A stretch of 64,000 bases of DNA, taken from positions 697,001 through 761,000 of the forward strand of contig NZ_CP102280.1 of NCBI RefSeq assembly GCF_025150085.1. Reading direction: 5' to 3'. Below, piece after piece: positions 25,532-35,804 of this stretch. Every line of letters begins with the position of its first letter. The stretch's first letter is position 1. The notes beneath the pieces are model-generated. The model was given only the letters and a program-made list of their open reading frames with translations. It had not been told where the DNA came from and made no database searches. Both the position numbers and the translations under genes were made by a program. The stretch is from Dorea longicatena. Its GTDB lineage: Bacteria > Bacillota > Clostridia > Lachnospirales > Lachnospiraceae.

Positions 25532-26797
25532 TTATTTTATATCAGAATATACGATGTTTCCTCCGCAGATCGTATATTTCACCTTACCGGTAAGTTCCTC
25601 TCCGGTAAATGGTGAGTTTGATGATTTGGAAGCATATTCTTTCGGGATCCATGTTTCATCAGGGTCAAATATAACAAAGTCTGCATCTGCACCTTCCTGA
25701 ATTGTTCCGTAAGGCAGATGGTATAGCTTTGCCGGGTTCACTGTCATTTTTTCCAGAAGTTGTATCATGGTCAGATATCCGGGCTTTACAAGGTTGGTGA
25801 TACCGAGTGCAAGGGAGGTCTCGAGACCGATAATGCCGCTTGGGGCTTCTGTGATCGGTTTGGATTTTTCTTCTGTGCTGTGTGGGGCATGATCCGTAGC
25901 AATCAGGTCAATAGTTCCATCAGCGAGTCCTGCAATAATCTGCTGGCGGTCATTTTCCGTACGAAGCGGCGGATTCATCTTTGCCAGCGTGCCATGTTCC
26001 AAAACAGCGTCTTCTGTTAAGGAGAAGTGGTGCGGTGTTGCCTCAGCGTGTAATTTTGCCCCCAGTTTTTTGTATGTACGGATCAGATCAATCGATACAC
26101 CGGAACTGATATGCTGGATTACAACATCTGCACCGGAACGGAGCGCCAGAAGACAGTCTCTTGCCACCAGTGCTTCTTCGGCAATGGATGGAGAACCGTA
26201 GATGCCGAGTGCATCGGATACTTTGCCATGATTGATCCCATTGTTGCGGATAAAAGCCGGGTCTTCTTCGTGAAGACTGATCGGAACGTTTAACTTTGCG
26301 GCATTTTTCATCGCCTGATAGCAGAACTCAGCATTCAGAAGAGGGATGCCGTCATCGGTAAATCCGCATGCCCCGGCTTCTTTTAATGCAAGCATGTCTA
26401 CTTCGTCCTGGCCCTTTAATGAACGGGAGATTGCAGCAGCCTGGAAGATACGGATATCTTCTTTGGAAGCACGTGCAAGATTATCTTTGAGGGTGTCTGT
26501 ATTGTCGACCGTAGGGGATGTATTTGCCATACAGATTACAGTAGTAAACCCGCCTTTTGCAGATGCCTTTGCTCCTGTATGGATATCTTCTTTATATGTA
26601 AATCCCGGATCACGGAAATGTACATGTGTATCGATGAGTCCCGGTCCGACAACGAGTCCTCCGGCTTCTAGAATCTCCTCGGAATCTTCTGAAATTTCAG
26701 GTGCGATTCTTGCAATTTTTCCGTTCTTCACCAGTATATCCATATGCTCGGACAGACTAGATGCAGGATCTACCACAAGTCCATGTTTGATGATCAT
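25532..26797 (-). CDS. pyrC: Dihydroorotase
   Basis: Type I dihydroorotase of 421 residues, which closes carbamoyl-aspartate to dihydroorotate in pyrimidine synthesis. The metal site starts with DTHVHFRDPG (HxH), and further ligands are in SLHEED, IQHISS and ATDHAPHS. MANTSPTVDN is the substrate-binding Asn block. The length is normal for the class. The ribosome site AAGGAGGAAA precedes the start. It is monocistronic here, away from the other pyr genes. Confidence 0.96.
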   Translation of the reverse strand: MIIKHGLVVDPASSLSEHMDILVKNGKIARIAPEISEDSEEILEAGGLVVGPGLIDTHVHFRDPGFTYKEDIHTGAKASAKGGFTTVICMANTSPTVDNTDTLKDNLARASKEDIRIFQAAAISRSLKGQDEVDMLALKEAGACGFTDDGIPLLNAEFCYQAMKNAAKLNVPISLHEEDPAFIRNNGINHGKVSDALGIYGSPSIAEEALVARDCLLALRSGADVVIQHISSGVSIDLIRTYKKLGAKLHAEATPHHFSLTEDAVLEHGTLAKMNPPLRTENDRQQIIAGLADGTIDLIATDHAPHSTEEKSKPITEAPSGIIGLETSLALGITNLVKPGYLTMIQLLEKMTVNPAKLYHLPYGTIQEGADADFVIFDPDETWIPKEYASKSSNSPFTGEELTGKVKYTICGGNIVYSDIK

Positions 26798-26944
26798 GAT
26801 AAATTTCCTCCTTAAAAATCTGATGTTAAAATACAGTAAATATTATAAATGTAGTATAATGTATTGGAAATGGGCTTGTCAATTAAGAGACATGGAACAG
26901 GAAAGCTGAATATATGAGAAATAAAAGGAGCACGTAGAACAGAA

Positions 26945-27478
26945 ATGGGATTTAAACGTTTGGAAAAAAATTTGATCGATATTATAAAAGAAGAACAGGC
27001 AAAACTTGGATTTCGAAAAGAAGAGATCCGTTTGTATTATCCATTGATTTCCCTCAATCATTTCTTTGAGGCGGATGACGATGTGGATGAGATGCAGACA
27101 CGTCTGGAACAGTTCCCGGAAGAAGTAAAGAAAAAACTCGGAGATATCTGTGTAACGCACAAAAAAGACAGATTCTGCCTGCATATTCCGGAACAGGGAA
27201 GTGTCTATGTACATGAACATACGGCAGAAAATGAATTCATCAAAAAGCTGGTGGAGCTGATGATGAATCACGGAATCAAAAAAGAAGATATCCTTGCGAT
27301 ATTTCAGAAAGAGGCAAAAGATATCAGGGTGGGAGATATGCACAACGGAGAATTTGACTTTTGGGTAAGATTTCCGGAAGAAAATGAGGACGAATACTAT
27401 TACTGCTTTAAGGACGAAGGGGGTCATATGATCTATCACCGTTTTTTGCCGGAAGATTATGCAGATTTCGGATTCTGA
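26945..27478 (+). CDS. Conserved protein, probably DUF3877 family
   Basis: A soluble protein of 177 residues, rich in Glu and Lys, with no signal peptide. The start GFKRLEKNLIDIIKEEQAKLG and the middle YYPLISLNHFF recall the DUF3877 family, seen mainly in Lachnospiraceae; this is from memory and not checked by a search. No catalytic motif is evident. It stands alone, with no clear ribosome site better than AAAAGGAG about 20 bases upstream. Confidence 0.6.
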   Translation: MGFKRLEKNLIDIIKEEQAKLGFRKEEIRLYYPLISLNHFFEADDDVDEMQTRLEQFPEEVKKKLGDICVTHKKDRFCLHIPEQGSVYVHEHTAENEFIKKLVELMMNHGIKKEDILAIFQKEAKDIRVGDMHNGEFDFWVRFPEENEDEYYYCFKDEGGHMIYHRFLPEDYADFGF

Positions 27479-27721
27479 AAGGCAGTCGGAAAAGGATAAA
27501 AATACAGATGCAGACAGGAATTATAATTATAACTTATAAATGCTGCCTGCATTTTTAATTATAAAATATCTTGCTATATGTAAAGATTCATGATAAGCTA
27601 TCCTACATCGTGCTAAAGCAAAGACGTGCTAAAGCGATTTGGGTGAGGATTTATTCTCAAAATAATGACAATTACTTTGACGAATTTGCTGCAATGCGAT
27701 TACGTTATCATAAAAAACTCA

Positions 27722-27805
27722 GGAGAGTCTTTTCGTAATGAAATGAAAAGCGCCGAAGGTGTAAGCAGAAAACAGATCTGCAAATCTCTCAGGCAAAAGG
27801 ATGGA
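27722..27805 (+). promoter_or_regulatory. Glycine riboswitch (single aptamer)
   Basis: The conserved glycine aptamer core is visible: GGAGAG at 27722, GCGCCGAAGG at 27750, a short P3 hairpin with GCAGA/TCTGC, then AATCTCTCAGGCAAAAGGA at 27783-27801. Only one aptamer is seen. The aptamer 3' edge runs into the ribosome site GGAGGA of the symporter and no terminator lies between, so control of translation is likely. Confidence 0.88.
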
Positions 27806-27815
27806 GGAATGAATT

Positions 27816-29273
27816 ATGGGAATTTTTGGACGTATTGACACTTTTATTACATGGTTTGACGGAGTCGTATGGGGACTTCCGTTAATCATCTTAATTCTGG
27901 TCACAGGAATTTTTCTGACTGTGCGCTTGGGCCTTCTTCAGGTAAGGTATCTTGGAAAAGCGTTAAAATTCATGGTGAAAAATGAAGAAGATGGACACGG
28001 AGAAGTAACCAGCTTTGGAGCTCTTTGTACCGCATTATCGGCAACAATCGGTACCGGTAATATCGTCGGTGTGGCAACTGCAATTTCTGCAGGTGGACCG
28101 GGAGCGTTATTCTGGATGATCCTGACAGCATTTTTAGGAATGGCAACAAAGTATTCAGAAGGTCTTCTGGCAGTAAAATACCGTACGATCGATGAAGACG
28201 GGCATGTACTTGGCGGACCATTCTATTACATTGAGAATGGAATGGGTGTAAAGTTCAGATGGCTTGCAAAGATATTTGCATTCTTTGGAGCAGGGGTTGG
28301 ATTATTCGGAATCGGTACATTTACACAGGTGAATGGTATCTCATCTGCAGTCCGTAACTTTTTTGATCCGAACATGGCACATACAGTAGCATTGTTTGGA
28401 AATGATTATTCATGGGCAACTGTAATATCCTGTCTGGTACTGACGGTATGTGTCGGAATGGTTGTATTAGGTGGAATCAAGAGAATTGCAAAAGTATCTG
28501 AGATCGTCGTTCCGTTCATGGCGGTTCTGTATGTAGTATTGGCAGTCATTATCATGGTGACAAATATTACCGCAATTCCGGCAGCTATTGTAACAATTGT
28601 AAAATCTGCATTTACCGGAAGCGCACTGGCCGGTGGTGCAATGGGAAGTATGATCGTAGCAATGCAGAAAGGTATTGCCAGAGGAATCTTCTCGAATGAA
28701 TCCGGACTTGGAAGCGCACCGATCGCAGCGGCTGCAGCACAGACCAAAGAACCTGCAAGACAGGGACTGGTGTCAATGACCGGTACATTTATTGATACGA
28801 TCGTAATCTGTACGATGACAGGACTTTCTATTGTCATTACAGGAACATGGAATACGGGACTGGAAGGTGTGGAAATTACGACAGCGGCCTTCCAGAAGGG
28901 ACTTCCGTTCCCGCCGGTTGTGGCATCCTTTGCATTGATGATTTGTCTGGTATTTTTTGCATTTACAACGATTCTTGGATGGGATTATTACGGAGAACGA
29001 TGCCTGGAATATCTGTTTAATAAGAATATGAAAGCTGTAAGAGCGTATAGATGGCTTTATATTATATGTGTATTCATCGGACCATATATGACGGTTGCGG
29101 CAGTATGGAATATCGCAGATATCTTCAATGCATTGATGGCAATCCCGAATCTGATAGCCTTGCTTGCACTCAGCAAAGTCATAGTAAAAGAAACGAAAGC
29201 ATTTACGGAAAAACTGAATGTGGAAGAGAAGAATCAGAGAATTCTCAAAGGAATGAATGCAGAGAATGTATAA
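27816..29273 (+). CDS. Sodium:alanine/glycine symporter (AGCS family)
   Basis: AGCS-family Na+-coupled amino-acid symporter, 485 residues with about 11 membrane helices. Family blocks are VWGLPLIILILVTGIFLTVR at the start, SFGALCTALSATIGTGNIVG, GGPGALFWM, FSNESGLGSAP and FAFTTILGWDYYGERC. The glycine riboswitch directly upstream marks glycine as a substrate. Whether the switch activates or represses depends on its platform. A second AGCS gene is at 44531 beside the glycine reductase operon. Confidence 0.95.
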   Translation: MGIFGRIDTFITWFDGVVWGLPLIILILVTGIFLTVRLGLLQVRYLGKALKFMVKNEEDGHGEVTSFGALCTALSATIGTGNIVGVATAISAGGPGALFWMILTAFLGMATKYSEGLLAVKYRTIDEDGHVLGGPFYYIENGMGVKFRWLAKIFAFFGAGVGLFGIGTFTQVNGISSAVRNFFDPNMAHTVALFGNDYSWATVISCLVLTVCVGMVVLGGIKRIAKVSEIVVPFMAVLYVVLAVIIMVTNITAIPAAIVTIVKSAFTGSALAGGAMGSMIVAMQKGIARGIFSNESGLGSAPIAAAAAQTKEPARQGLVSMTGTFIDTIVICTMTGLSIVITGTWNTGLEGVEITTAAFQKGLPFPPVVASFALMICLVFFAFTTILGWDYYGERCLEYLFNKNMKAVRAYRWLYIICVFIGPYMTVAAVWNIADIFNALMAIPNLIALLALSKVIVKETKAFTEKLNVEEKNQRILKGMNAENV

Positions 29274-29308
29274 TAGAATATAAGTTCTGTAGAGCATATG
29301 GTGATAAA

Positions 29309-29355
29309 ATACAGGGATTTTGGTATAAGAAGCAGAATCCCTGTATTTATTTTTG
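29309..29355 (+). terminator. Terminator after the first AGCS gene
   Basis: ATACAGGGATT faces AATCCCTGTAT, followed by a T-rich tract (TTATTTTTG). Confidence 0.8.
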
Positions 29356-29522
29356 TCCTCTTATTTTGATAGAAAAATTATGCTGGATGCAGAATTTATA
29401 AAAGGTCATACTTTTCTTTAAAAGTCCGTATTATTTCTAAAATAAAACAAAATACATACAATGTTTGTGTAAATTTGTGCAAAATGTGTTAAAATGTAAG
29501 AAAACAAAGGACAGGTGCAAAA

Positions 29523-29900
29523 ATGAAGAAACAAAAGAAAGATCCATTGTATAAAAGCTTCGGTTATGCATTTGCCGGAATATTTGCAGTGGTAACGAAG
29601 GAACGGAATATGAAGATTCATTGTGTGGCAATGGTTTGTGTGGTGATCGCAGGATTCGTATTTCATATTACACCGGTAGAGTGGTGTATCTGCCTGATAT
29701 TGTTTGGTCTGGTCATGGCATTGGAAATGGTGAATACGGCAGTGGAAGCAGTGGTCGATCTGGTCACGGAAGAGAGAAAGCCGCTTGCAAAGCTTGCAAA
29801 AGATGCTGCAGCAGGAGCAGTACTGATCGCGGCAATCATGGCAGCAATTGCAGGGATGATCATATTTATTCCAAAGCTTTTGGAAAGCCTGTCTATATAG
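29523..29900 (+). CDS. dgkA: Diacylglycerol/undecaprenol kinase (DgkA family)
   Basis: A membrane kinase of 125 residues with three hydrophobic helices. In Gram-positive bacteria this family phosphorylates undecaprenol for cell-wall lipid recycling. Family signs are KERNMKIHCVAM with the conserved Arg-Asn-x-Lys-x-His, and ALEMVNTAVEAVVDL with the catalytic Glu and Asn. The length fits. It starts a three-gene run with the phasin-like and UbiB-like genes, 21 and 14 bases apart. Confidence 0.92.
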   Translation: MKKQKKDPLYKSFGYAFAGIFAVVTKERNMKIHCVAMVCVVIAGFVFHITPVEWCICLILFGLVMALEMVNTAVEAVVDLVTEERKPLAKLAKDAAAGAVLIAAIMAAIAGMIIFIPKLLESLSI

Positions 29901-29921
29901 ACATCGAAAGGAGAACGACCT

Positions 29922-30335
29922 ATGGAAAAATTAGGAAGCGGATTAAAGAAAGTATTACTTGCAGGAATCGGAGCAGTTGCAGTCACAGGAGAGAAATCAA
30001 AAGAACTTCTGGATGAGATGGTGAAAAAGGGTGAGTTGACTGTTGAACAGGGCAAAGCACTGAATGAAGAACTTAAGCATAACATCAAGTCGACAGTAAA
30101 AGAAAAAGTGAATGTAAAAGTAAAAACATCTTCACCGGAAGAACTGGATGAGCTTTTGGATAAGATGACTCCGGAACAGATGGCATTGTTGAAACAGAGA
30201 ATTGATGAGATGGAGAAAAAACAGGAAGAATTTGAAGCTGCAGAGACGGTAGAAGATGTGGCAGACGAATCCGTATGCGAAGATGCGGCAGAGAAAGCAG
30301 CGGAAGAAGAGACAGCTGAGAACGAAGATATTTAA
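29922..30335 (+). CDS. Phasin-like coiled-coil protein
   Basis: A protein of 137 residues. The N-terminal part (GLKKVLLAGIGAVAVTGEKSKELLDEMVKKGELT) matches the short phasin/PhaF-like family found next to ABC1 kinases. A helical, coiled-coil middle and a Glu/Ala-rich acidic tail (from about residue 100) follow. No polyhydroxyalkanoate genes are nearby, so a granule role is unlikely. A partner role to the following UbiB-like kinase is inferred from the tight spacing. Confidence 0.75.
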   Translation: MEKLGSGLKKVLLAGIGAVAVTGEKSKELLDEMVKKGELTVEQGKALNEELKHNIKSTVKEKVNVKVKTSSPEELDELLDKMTPEQMALLKQRIDEMEKKQEEFEAAETVEDVADESVCEDAAEKAAEEETAENEDI

Positions 30336-30349
30336 AGAGGAACAGGTTC

Positions 30350-31930
30350 ATGAGTAAGGGAGAATCCAAAGAATACCGTACCAGGTTAAAGGAGATTACA
30401 TCCGTACTTCATAAATATGGAATCACCAGGGGAATTACGCCTCAGAAACTCCGGATGATACTGGAGGATCTGGGGCCTACTTATATTAAAATCGGTCAGA
30501 TTATGTCACTGCATTCAGACATTTTACCGAAAAGGTATTGTGATGAACTGATGTGTCTGCGTTCAGAAGTAACTCCGATGGAATTTCCGGAAGTAAAAGA
30601 AGTGATCGAACAGGCATATGGTTGTCCGTGGAATGAAATATTTGCATTTATTTCCGATACACCACTGGGATCGGCATCCATTGCACAGGTCCACAGAGCA
30701 GAACTGCTCAGCGGTGAACAGGTTGTTATCAAGGTTCAACGAACAGGCATTTATGAAATTATGGCAAGAGATATCGGACTCCTTCGGAAGGCAGTAAAAC
30801 TGATGCCGCCGATCAGTCTGAAAGGAATGGCTGACTTCGACCAGGTACTGGATGAACTTTGGAATGTGACACGGGAAGAGATGAATTTTCTCACCGAAGC
30901 ATCGAATATGGAAGAGTTTGCCAGACGGAATGCGGATGTTGTATATGTAAGAACACCGAAACTATATCAGGAATATACAACCATGCATGTGCTGGTCATG
31001 GAATACATCGAAGGGCCTGCGATCGATGATAAAGAGAAACTTCTGGCAGGCGGATACGATCTGGAAGAGATCGGGATCAAGCTGATCGATAATTATATCA
31101 AACAGGTGATGGAAGACGGTTTCTTCCATGCAGATCCCCACCCGGGAAATGTAAAGATCCAGGATGGCAAGATTGTATGGATCGATATGGGAATGATGGG
31201 AAGACTGACCGAACGGGATAAAGAACTGATCGGAAAAGCAATCCGCGGCATTGCAGGAAATGATATCGGCATGATCCAGGAAGCAGTCATGGCACTGGGT
31301 GAATTTAAAGAGAAACCAGATCAGAGCGTATTGTATGAAGATATCAGTGAATTGATGTCGAAGTATGGGTCCTTGGATATGGGAGAGATCGATGTTGCAG
31401 AAGTGATGATGGATCTTATGGAAGTGATGAAGGAAAATAAGATCCGTATGCCGCATGGTCTGACGATGCTGGCAAGAGGATTGACTAACATGGAAGGCGT
31501 GCTTGCAGACATTGCTCCACAGATTAATATGATCGAGATCGCATCCAGACATATTTCAGAGAGTATGTGGAAAGATCTGAATTGGAAAAAAGAATTAAAA
31601 CATGCAGGAAAGAATCTTTACCGTTCGATGCATAAAGCAGTAGAAGTCCCGGGACTTGCAGCGGATGCACTGCATGGTCTGATGAAAGGTCAGACAAGAG
31701 TCAACCTGGATCTGCATGCATCCAACGATCTGGCACAGTTACTGAGGCGTCTGGTGCGGAATGTGGTAATGGGATTGTGGGTGATGGCATTGCTGATCAG
31801 TTCAAGCATTATCTGCACTACCAATATGAGCCCGAAGATCTGCGGAATCCCGGCAATTGGTGCGATTGGGTATTTATTTGCATTTGCGATTGTGATGTAT
31901 GTGCTTATTAAGCATATTCTTTCCAAATGA
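30350..31930 (+). CDS. ABC1/UbiB-family atypical kinase
   Basis: A UbiB-like atypical kinase of 526 residues. The KxGQ inhibitory motif appears as YIKIGQIMSLHSDILP (about residues 44-59). The nucleotide loop is SASIAQVHRA, the Lys is in VVIKVQ, and the catalytic block is HADPHPGNV followed by IDMGMMG in place of DFG. Two hydrophobic helices at the C-terminus anchor it to the membrane. The organism should lack ubiquinone, so the target is another lipid or isoprenoid. It sits with the phasin-like and undecaprenol-kinase genes. Confidence 0.92.
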   Translation: MSKGESKEYRTRLKEITSVLHKYGITRGITPQKLRMILEDLGPTYIKIGQIMSLHSDILPKRYCDELMCLRSEVTPMEFPEVKEVIEQAYGCPWNEIFAFISDTPLGSASIAQVHRAELLSGEQVVIKVQRTGIYEIMARDIGLLRKAVKLMPPISLKGMADFDQVLDELWNVTREEMNFLTEASNMEEFARRNADVVYVRTPKLYQEYTTMHVLVMEYIEGPAIDDKEKLLAGGYDLEEIGIKLIDNYIKQVMEDGFFHADPHPGNVKIQDGKIVWIDMGMMGRLTERDKELIGKAIRGIAGNDIGMIQEAVMALGEFKEKPDQSVLYEDISELMSKYGSLDMGEIDVAEVMMDLMEVMKENKIRMPHGLTMLARGLTNMEGVLADIAPQINMIEIASRHISESMWKDLNWKKELKHAGKNLYRSMHKAVEVPGLAADALHGLMKGQTRVNLDLHASNDLAQLLRRLVRNVVMGLWVMALLISSSIICTTNMSPKICGIPAIGAIGYLFAFAIVMYVLIKHILSK

Positions 31931-32031
31931 ATTTGGGATTTATTCTCAGTTTTATGGGCAAATATGCCGACAAAATGATACGAGAATCTGTATTTGTACC
32001 AAAAAATGAACAAAATAACAGTCGGAATCGC

Positions 32032-32060
32032 TAGACTTTTGATGATACAGGAGATATAAT
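32032..32060 (+). promoter_or_regulatory. Promoter of the PFOR gene
   Basis: TAGACT at 32032-32037, a 17-base spacer and TATAAT at 32055-32060, about 55 bases before the start codon. Confidence 0.6.
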
Positions 32061-32115
32061 AAAACCATACACGTCAATATATGATTTGTACTATTATCAA
32101 GGAGGAACAACGAAA

Positions 32116-35100
32116 ATGGCAAGAAAAATGAAGACCATGGATGGTAACCAGGCCGCAGCTCATGCTTCATATGCATATACAGAAGTTGCAGCAATTTACC
32201 CTATTACACCATCATCCGTTATGCCGGAACATGTAGATGAATGGGCTACAGAAGGAAGAAAGAACATATTTGGACAGACTGTTCAGGTAACAGAGATGCA
32301 GTCAGAAGCTGGTGCTGCAGGAGCAGTACACGGATCTCTTTCTGCTGGTGCTCTGACAACAACATTTACAGCATCACAGGGACTTCTGTTAATGATTCCT
32401 AACTTATATAAAGTAGCAGGAGAACAGCTTCCTGGAGTATTTAACGTATCCGCTCGTGCGCTTGCAAGCCACGCACTGAATATCTTCGGAGATCACTCTG
32501 ATGTTTACGCCTGTCGTCAGACTGGTGCAGCAATGCTTTGCGAATCCAGCGTACAGGAAGTTATGGACTTAACACCAGTTGCACACTGCGCAGCATTAAA
32601 AGGAAAACTTCCATTTATCAACTTCTTCGATGGATTCCGTACATCACACGAGATTCAGAAGATTGAGACATGGGATTACGAAGATCTGAAAGATCTGGTA
32701 GATATGGACGCAATCGATGCATTCAGAAATCATGCACTGAATCCAAATCACCCATGCCAGAGAGGTTCAGCTCAGAACCCGGACATTTTCTTCCAGGCAA
32801 GAGAAGCATGTAACCCATACTACGATGCTATGCCGGCTATCGTACAGGAGTACATGGACAAAGTTAACGAGAAGATCGGAACAGATTACAAACTCTTCAA
32901 CTACTACGGAGCAGCAGACGCAGAGAAAGTTATCATTGCTATGGGTTCTGTATGTGACACAATCGAAGAGACAATCGATTACTTAACAGCAGCTGGGGAA
33001 AAAGTTGGTGTTGTTAAGGTTCGTCTTTACAGACCATTCTGTGCACAGGCATTAATTGATGCAATTCCTGACACAGTAAAATACATCAACGTACTTGACA
33101 GAACAAAAGAACCAGGAGCTCAGGGAGAGCCATTATTCCTGGATGTTGTTTCTGCATTAAAGGGATCTAAGTTCGACGCAGTACCGGTTAACGGCGGACG
33201 TTACGGATTAGGATCTAAAGATACAACACCTGCACAGATCGTTGCAGTATTCAACAACGCAGACAAAGAAAGATTCACAATCGGTATCAACGATGATGTT
33301 ACAAATCTTTCACTTGAAGTTGGTGCACCACTGGTTACAACACCAGAAGGAACAATCAACTGTAAGTTCTGGGGACTTGGAGCTGACGGTACTGTAGGAG
33401 CTAACAAGAACTCTATCAAGATCATCGGTGACAATACTGACATGTATGCACAGGCTTACTTCGACTATGACTCTAAGAAGTCTGGTGGTGTTACAATGTC
33501 TCACCTGCGTTTCGGTAAGAAGCCAATCAAATCTACTTACCTGATCCACAAGGCTAACTTTGTAGCATGTCACAACCCATCTTATGTAAACAAATACAAC
33601 ATGGTTCAGGAATTAGTTGACGGAGGAACATTCCTTCTGAACTGCTCTTGGGACATGGAAGGTCTTGAGAAACATTTACCAGGACAGGTAAAAGCATTCA
33701 TCGCTGATCACAACATCAAGTTCTACACAATTGATGGTATCAAGATCGGTAAAGAGATCGGACTTGGCGGACGTATCAATACAGTCCTTCAGTCAGCATT
33801 CTTCAAACTGGCATCTATCATTCCGGAAGAAGAAGCAATCGATCTGATGAAGAAAGCTGCAAAAGCTACTTACGGAAGAAAAGGTGACAAGATCGTACAG
33901 ATGAACTACGATGCTATCGATGCCGGTGCTAAACAGGTAGTTGAGATCGAAGTTCCGGAATCTTGGAAATCTTGTGAAGACGAAGGATTATTTACACCGG
34001 AAGTTAAGGGTGGAAAAGACGATGTTGTAGCATTCGTTAAGAACATCCAGTCTAAGGTTAATGCTCAGGAAGGAAATACTCTGCCAGTATCTACATTTAC
34101 TGACTATGCAGATGGATCTACACCATCAGGTAGTGCAGCATATGAGAAACGTGGTATCGCAGTAGATATCCCTGTATGGCAGTCAGAAAACTGTATCCAG
34201 TGTAACCGTTGTGCATACGTTTGCCCACATGCAGTTATCCGTCCGGTAGCACTTACAGAGGATGAACTTGCAAAAGCTCCAGAAGGAACAAAAGCAATCG
34301 ATATGATCGGTATGCCGGGAATGAAATTCACTATGACTGTATCAGCTTATGACTGTACAGGATGTGGATCTTGTGTAAATGTATGTCCAGGTAAGAAGGG
34401 TGAAAAAGCTCTTGTTATGGCAAACATGGAAGAAAATGCAGCAGAGCAGGATATCTTTGATTTCGGACGTGAGATCGAGGTTAAACCAGAAGTTGTTGCT
34501 AAATTCAAACCAGAGACAGTTAAGGGAAGCCAGTTCAAACAGCCATTACTTGAGTTCTCAGGAGCTTGTGCAGGTTGTGGAGAAACACCTTATGCAAAAC
34601 TGATCACACAGTTATTTGGTGACAGAATGTACATCGCTAATGCAACAGGATGTTCTTCAATCTGGGGTAACTCTTCACCGTCTACACCATACACAATGAA
34701 CTCTAAGGGACAGGGACCTGCATGGTCTAACTCACTGTTCGAAGACAACGCAGAGTTTGGATATGGTATGTTACTTGCTCAGAAAGCAATCAGAAAGAGA
34801 CTGAAAGAAGAAGTTGAAACTGTTGCAGCATCAGAGCAGGCTTCAGCAGAGGTTAAGGCAGCTTGCCAGGAATACCTCGATACATTCGCATGTGGTATTA
34901 CAAACGGAGATGCTACAGATAAATTAGTTGCAGCATTAGACGGATGTGACTGCGATACATGCAAAGACATCGTTAAGAACAAAGACTTCCTCGCTAAGAA
35001 ATCTCAGTGGATCTTCGGTGGTGACGGATGGGCTTACGATATCGGATTCGGTGGAGTTGACCACGTATTAGCAAGTGGTGAAGACATCAACATCATGGTA

Positions 35101-35658
35101 TTCGATACAGAAGTTTACTCTAACACAGGTGGACAGTCTTCTAAGGCTACTAAGACTGGTGCTACAGCTCAGTTCGCAGCAGGCGGAAAAGAGACGAAGA
35201 AGAAAGACCTTGCAAGCATGGCTATGAGCTATGGATATGTATACGTTGCACAGATCGCTATGGGTGGAGACTTCAACCAGACTGTAAAAGCAATTGCAGA
35301 GGCTGAGGCTTATCCGGGACCATCTCTGATCATCGCATACGCTCCATGTATCAACCATGGTATCAAGAAGGGTATGAGCAAAGCTCAGACAGAGGAACAG
35401 TTAGCAGTAGAATGCGGATACTGGAACAACTTCAGATTCAATCCTGCAGCTGAAAAGGGAAGCAAGTTCACTCTTGACAGCAAACAGCCTAAGGAAGAAG
35501 ATTACCAGGCATTCCTTGACGGAGAAGTTCGTTACAATGCTCTTAAGAGAGCTAATCCGGAAAAGGCTGCAAGACTCTTCGCTAAGAATGAGGCAGAGGC
35601 TATGGAAAGATACGATTACCTGTCAAAACTGACAGACCTTTACAAAGTAGAGGAGTAA
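32116..35658 (+). CDS. nifJ: Pyruvate:ferredoxin (flavodoxin) oxidoreductase
   Basis: Homodimeric PFOR of 1180 residues, which oxidises pyruvate to acetyl-CoA and CO2 and reduces ferredoxin. The N-terminal pyrimidine-binding half has YPITPSS and TEMQSEAGA. A ferredoxin-like domain has two Cys sets, CIQCNRCAYVCP and CTGCGSCVNVCP. The TPP domain has CAGCGETPYAKL, GDGWAYDIGFGG and the later DTEVYSNTGGQ. The codons are biased to the set seen in highly expressed genes (also ppdK). ATG 32116 follows AAGGAGGA; the upstream in-frame ATG has no site. It is monocistronic between a promoter and a strong terminator. Confidence 0.97.
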   Translation: MARKMKTMDGNQAAAHASYAYTEVAAIYPITPSSVMPEHVDEWATEGRKNIFGQTVQVTEMQSEAGAAGAVHGSLSAGALTTTFTASQGLLLMIPNLYKVAGEQLPGVFNVSARALASHALNIFGDHSDVYACRQTGAAMLCESSVQEVMDLTPVAHCAALKGKLPFINFFDGFRTSHEIQKIETWDYEDLKDLVDMDAIDAFRNHALNPNHPCQRGSAQNPDIFFQAREACNPYYDAMPAIVQEYMDKVNEKIGTDYKLFNYYGAADAEKVIIAMGSVCDTIEETIDYLTAAGEKVGVVKVRLYRPFCAQALIDAIPDTVKYINVLDRTKEPGAQGEPLFLDVVSALKGSKFDAVPVNGGRYGLGSKDTTPAQIVAVFNNADKERFTIGINDDVTNLSLEVGAPLVTTPEGTINCKFWGLGADGTVGANKNSIKIIGDNTDMYAQAYFDYDSKKSGGVTMSHLRFGKKPIKSTYLIHKANFVACHNPSYVNKYNMVQELVDGGTFLLNCSWDMEGLEKHLPGQVKAFIADHNIKFYTIDGIKIGKEIGLGGRINTVLQSAFFKLASIIPEEEAIDLMKKAAKATYGRKGDKIVQMNYDAIDAGAKQVVEIEVPESWKSCEDEGLFTPEVKGGKDDVVAFVKNIQSKVNAQEGNTLPVSTFTDYADGSTPSGSAAYEKRGIAVDIPVWQSENCIQCNRCAYVCPHAVIRPVALTEDELAKAPEGTKAIDMIGMPGMKFTMTVSAYDCTGCGSCVNVCPGKKGEKALVMANMEENAAEQDIFDFGREIEVKPEVVAKFKPETVKGSQFKQPLLEFSGACAGCGETPYAKLITQLFGDRMYIANATGCSSIWGNSSPSTPYTMNSKGQGPAWSNSLFEDNAEFGYGMLLAQKAIRKRLKEEVETVAASEQASAEVKAACQEYLDTFACGITNGDATDKLVAALDGCDCDTCKDIVKNKDFLAKKSQWIFGGDGWAYDIGFGGVDHVLASGEDINIMVFDTEVYSNTGGQSSKATKTGATAQFAAGGKETKKKDLASMAMSYGYVYVAQIAMGGDFNQTVKAIAEAEAYPGPSLIIAYAPCINHGIKKGMSKAQTEEQLAVECGYWNNFRFNPAAEKGSKFTLDSKQPKEEDYQAFLDGEVRYNALKRANPEKAARLFAKNEAEAMERYDYLSKLTDLYKVEE

Positions 35659-35694
35659 TCATATCTGATTAGCAATAGAATAGTATAAATCATG

Positions 35695-35729
35695 ACTCCC
35701 GCAGATTCGAAAGGATCTGCGGGAGTTTT
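35695..35729 (+). terminator. Terminator after nifJ
   Basis: A perfect 12-bp stem, ACTCCCGCAGAT facing ATCTGCGGGAGT, and a short T run. It is followed by GCCATGCATTTG, which resembles the start of the short post-terminator element (compare ATGCATTTG at 51419). Confidence 0.85.
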
Positions 35730-35756
35730 GCGTTGCCATGCATTTGCCATATTGTA

Positions 35757-35785
35757 TTGACAAAATAGATCAAAGATGATAAAAA
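35757..35785 (+). promoter_or_regulatory. Promoter of the lysine riboswitch transcript
   Basis: TTGACA at 35757-35762, a 17-base spacer and TAAAAA at 35780-35785, a strong -35 with a weak -10. Confidence 0.5.
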
Positions 35786-35804
35786 TATTATTATATGAAT
35801 AATG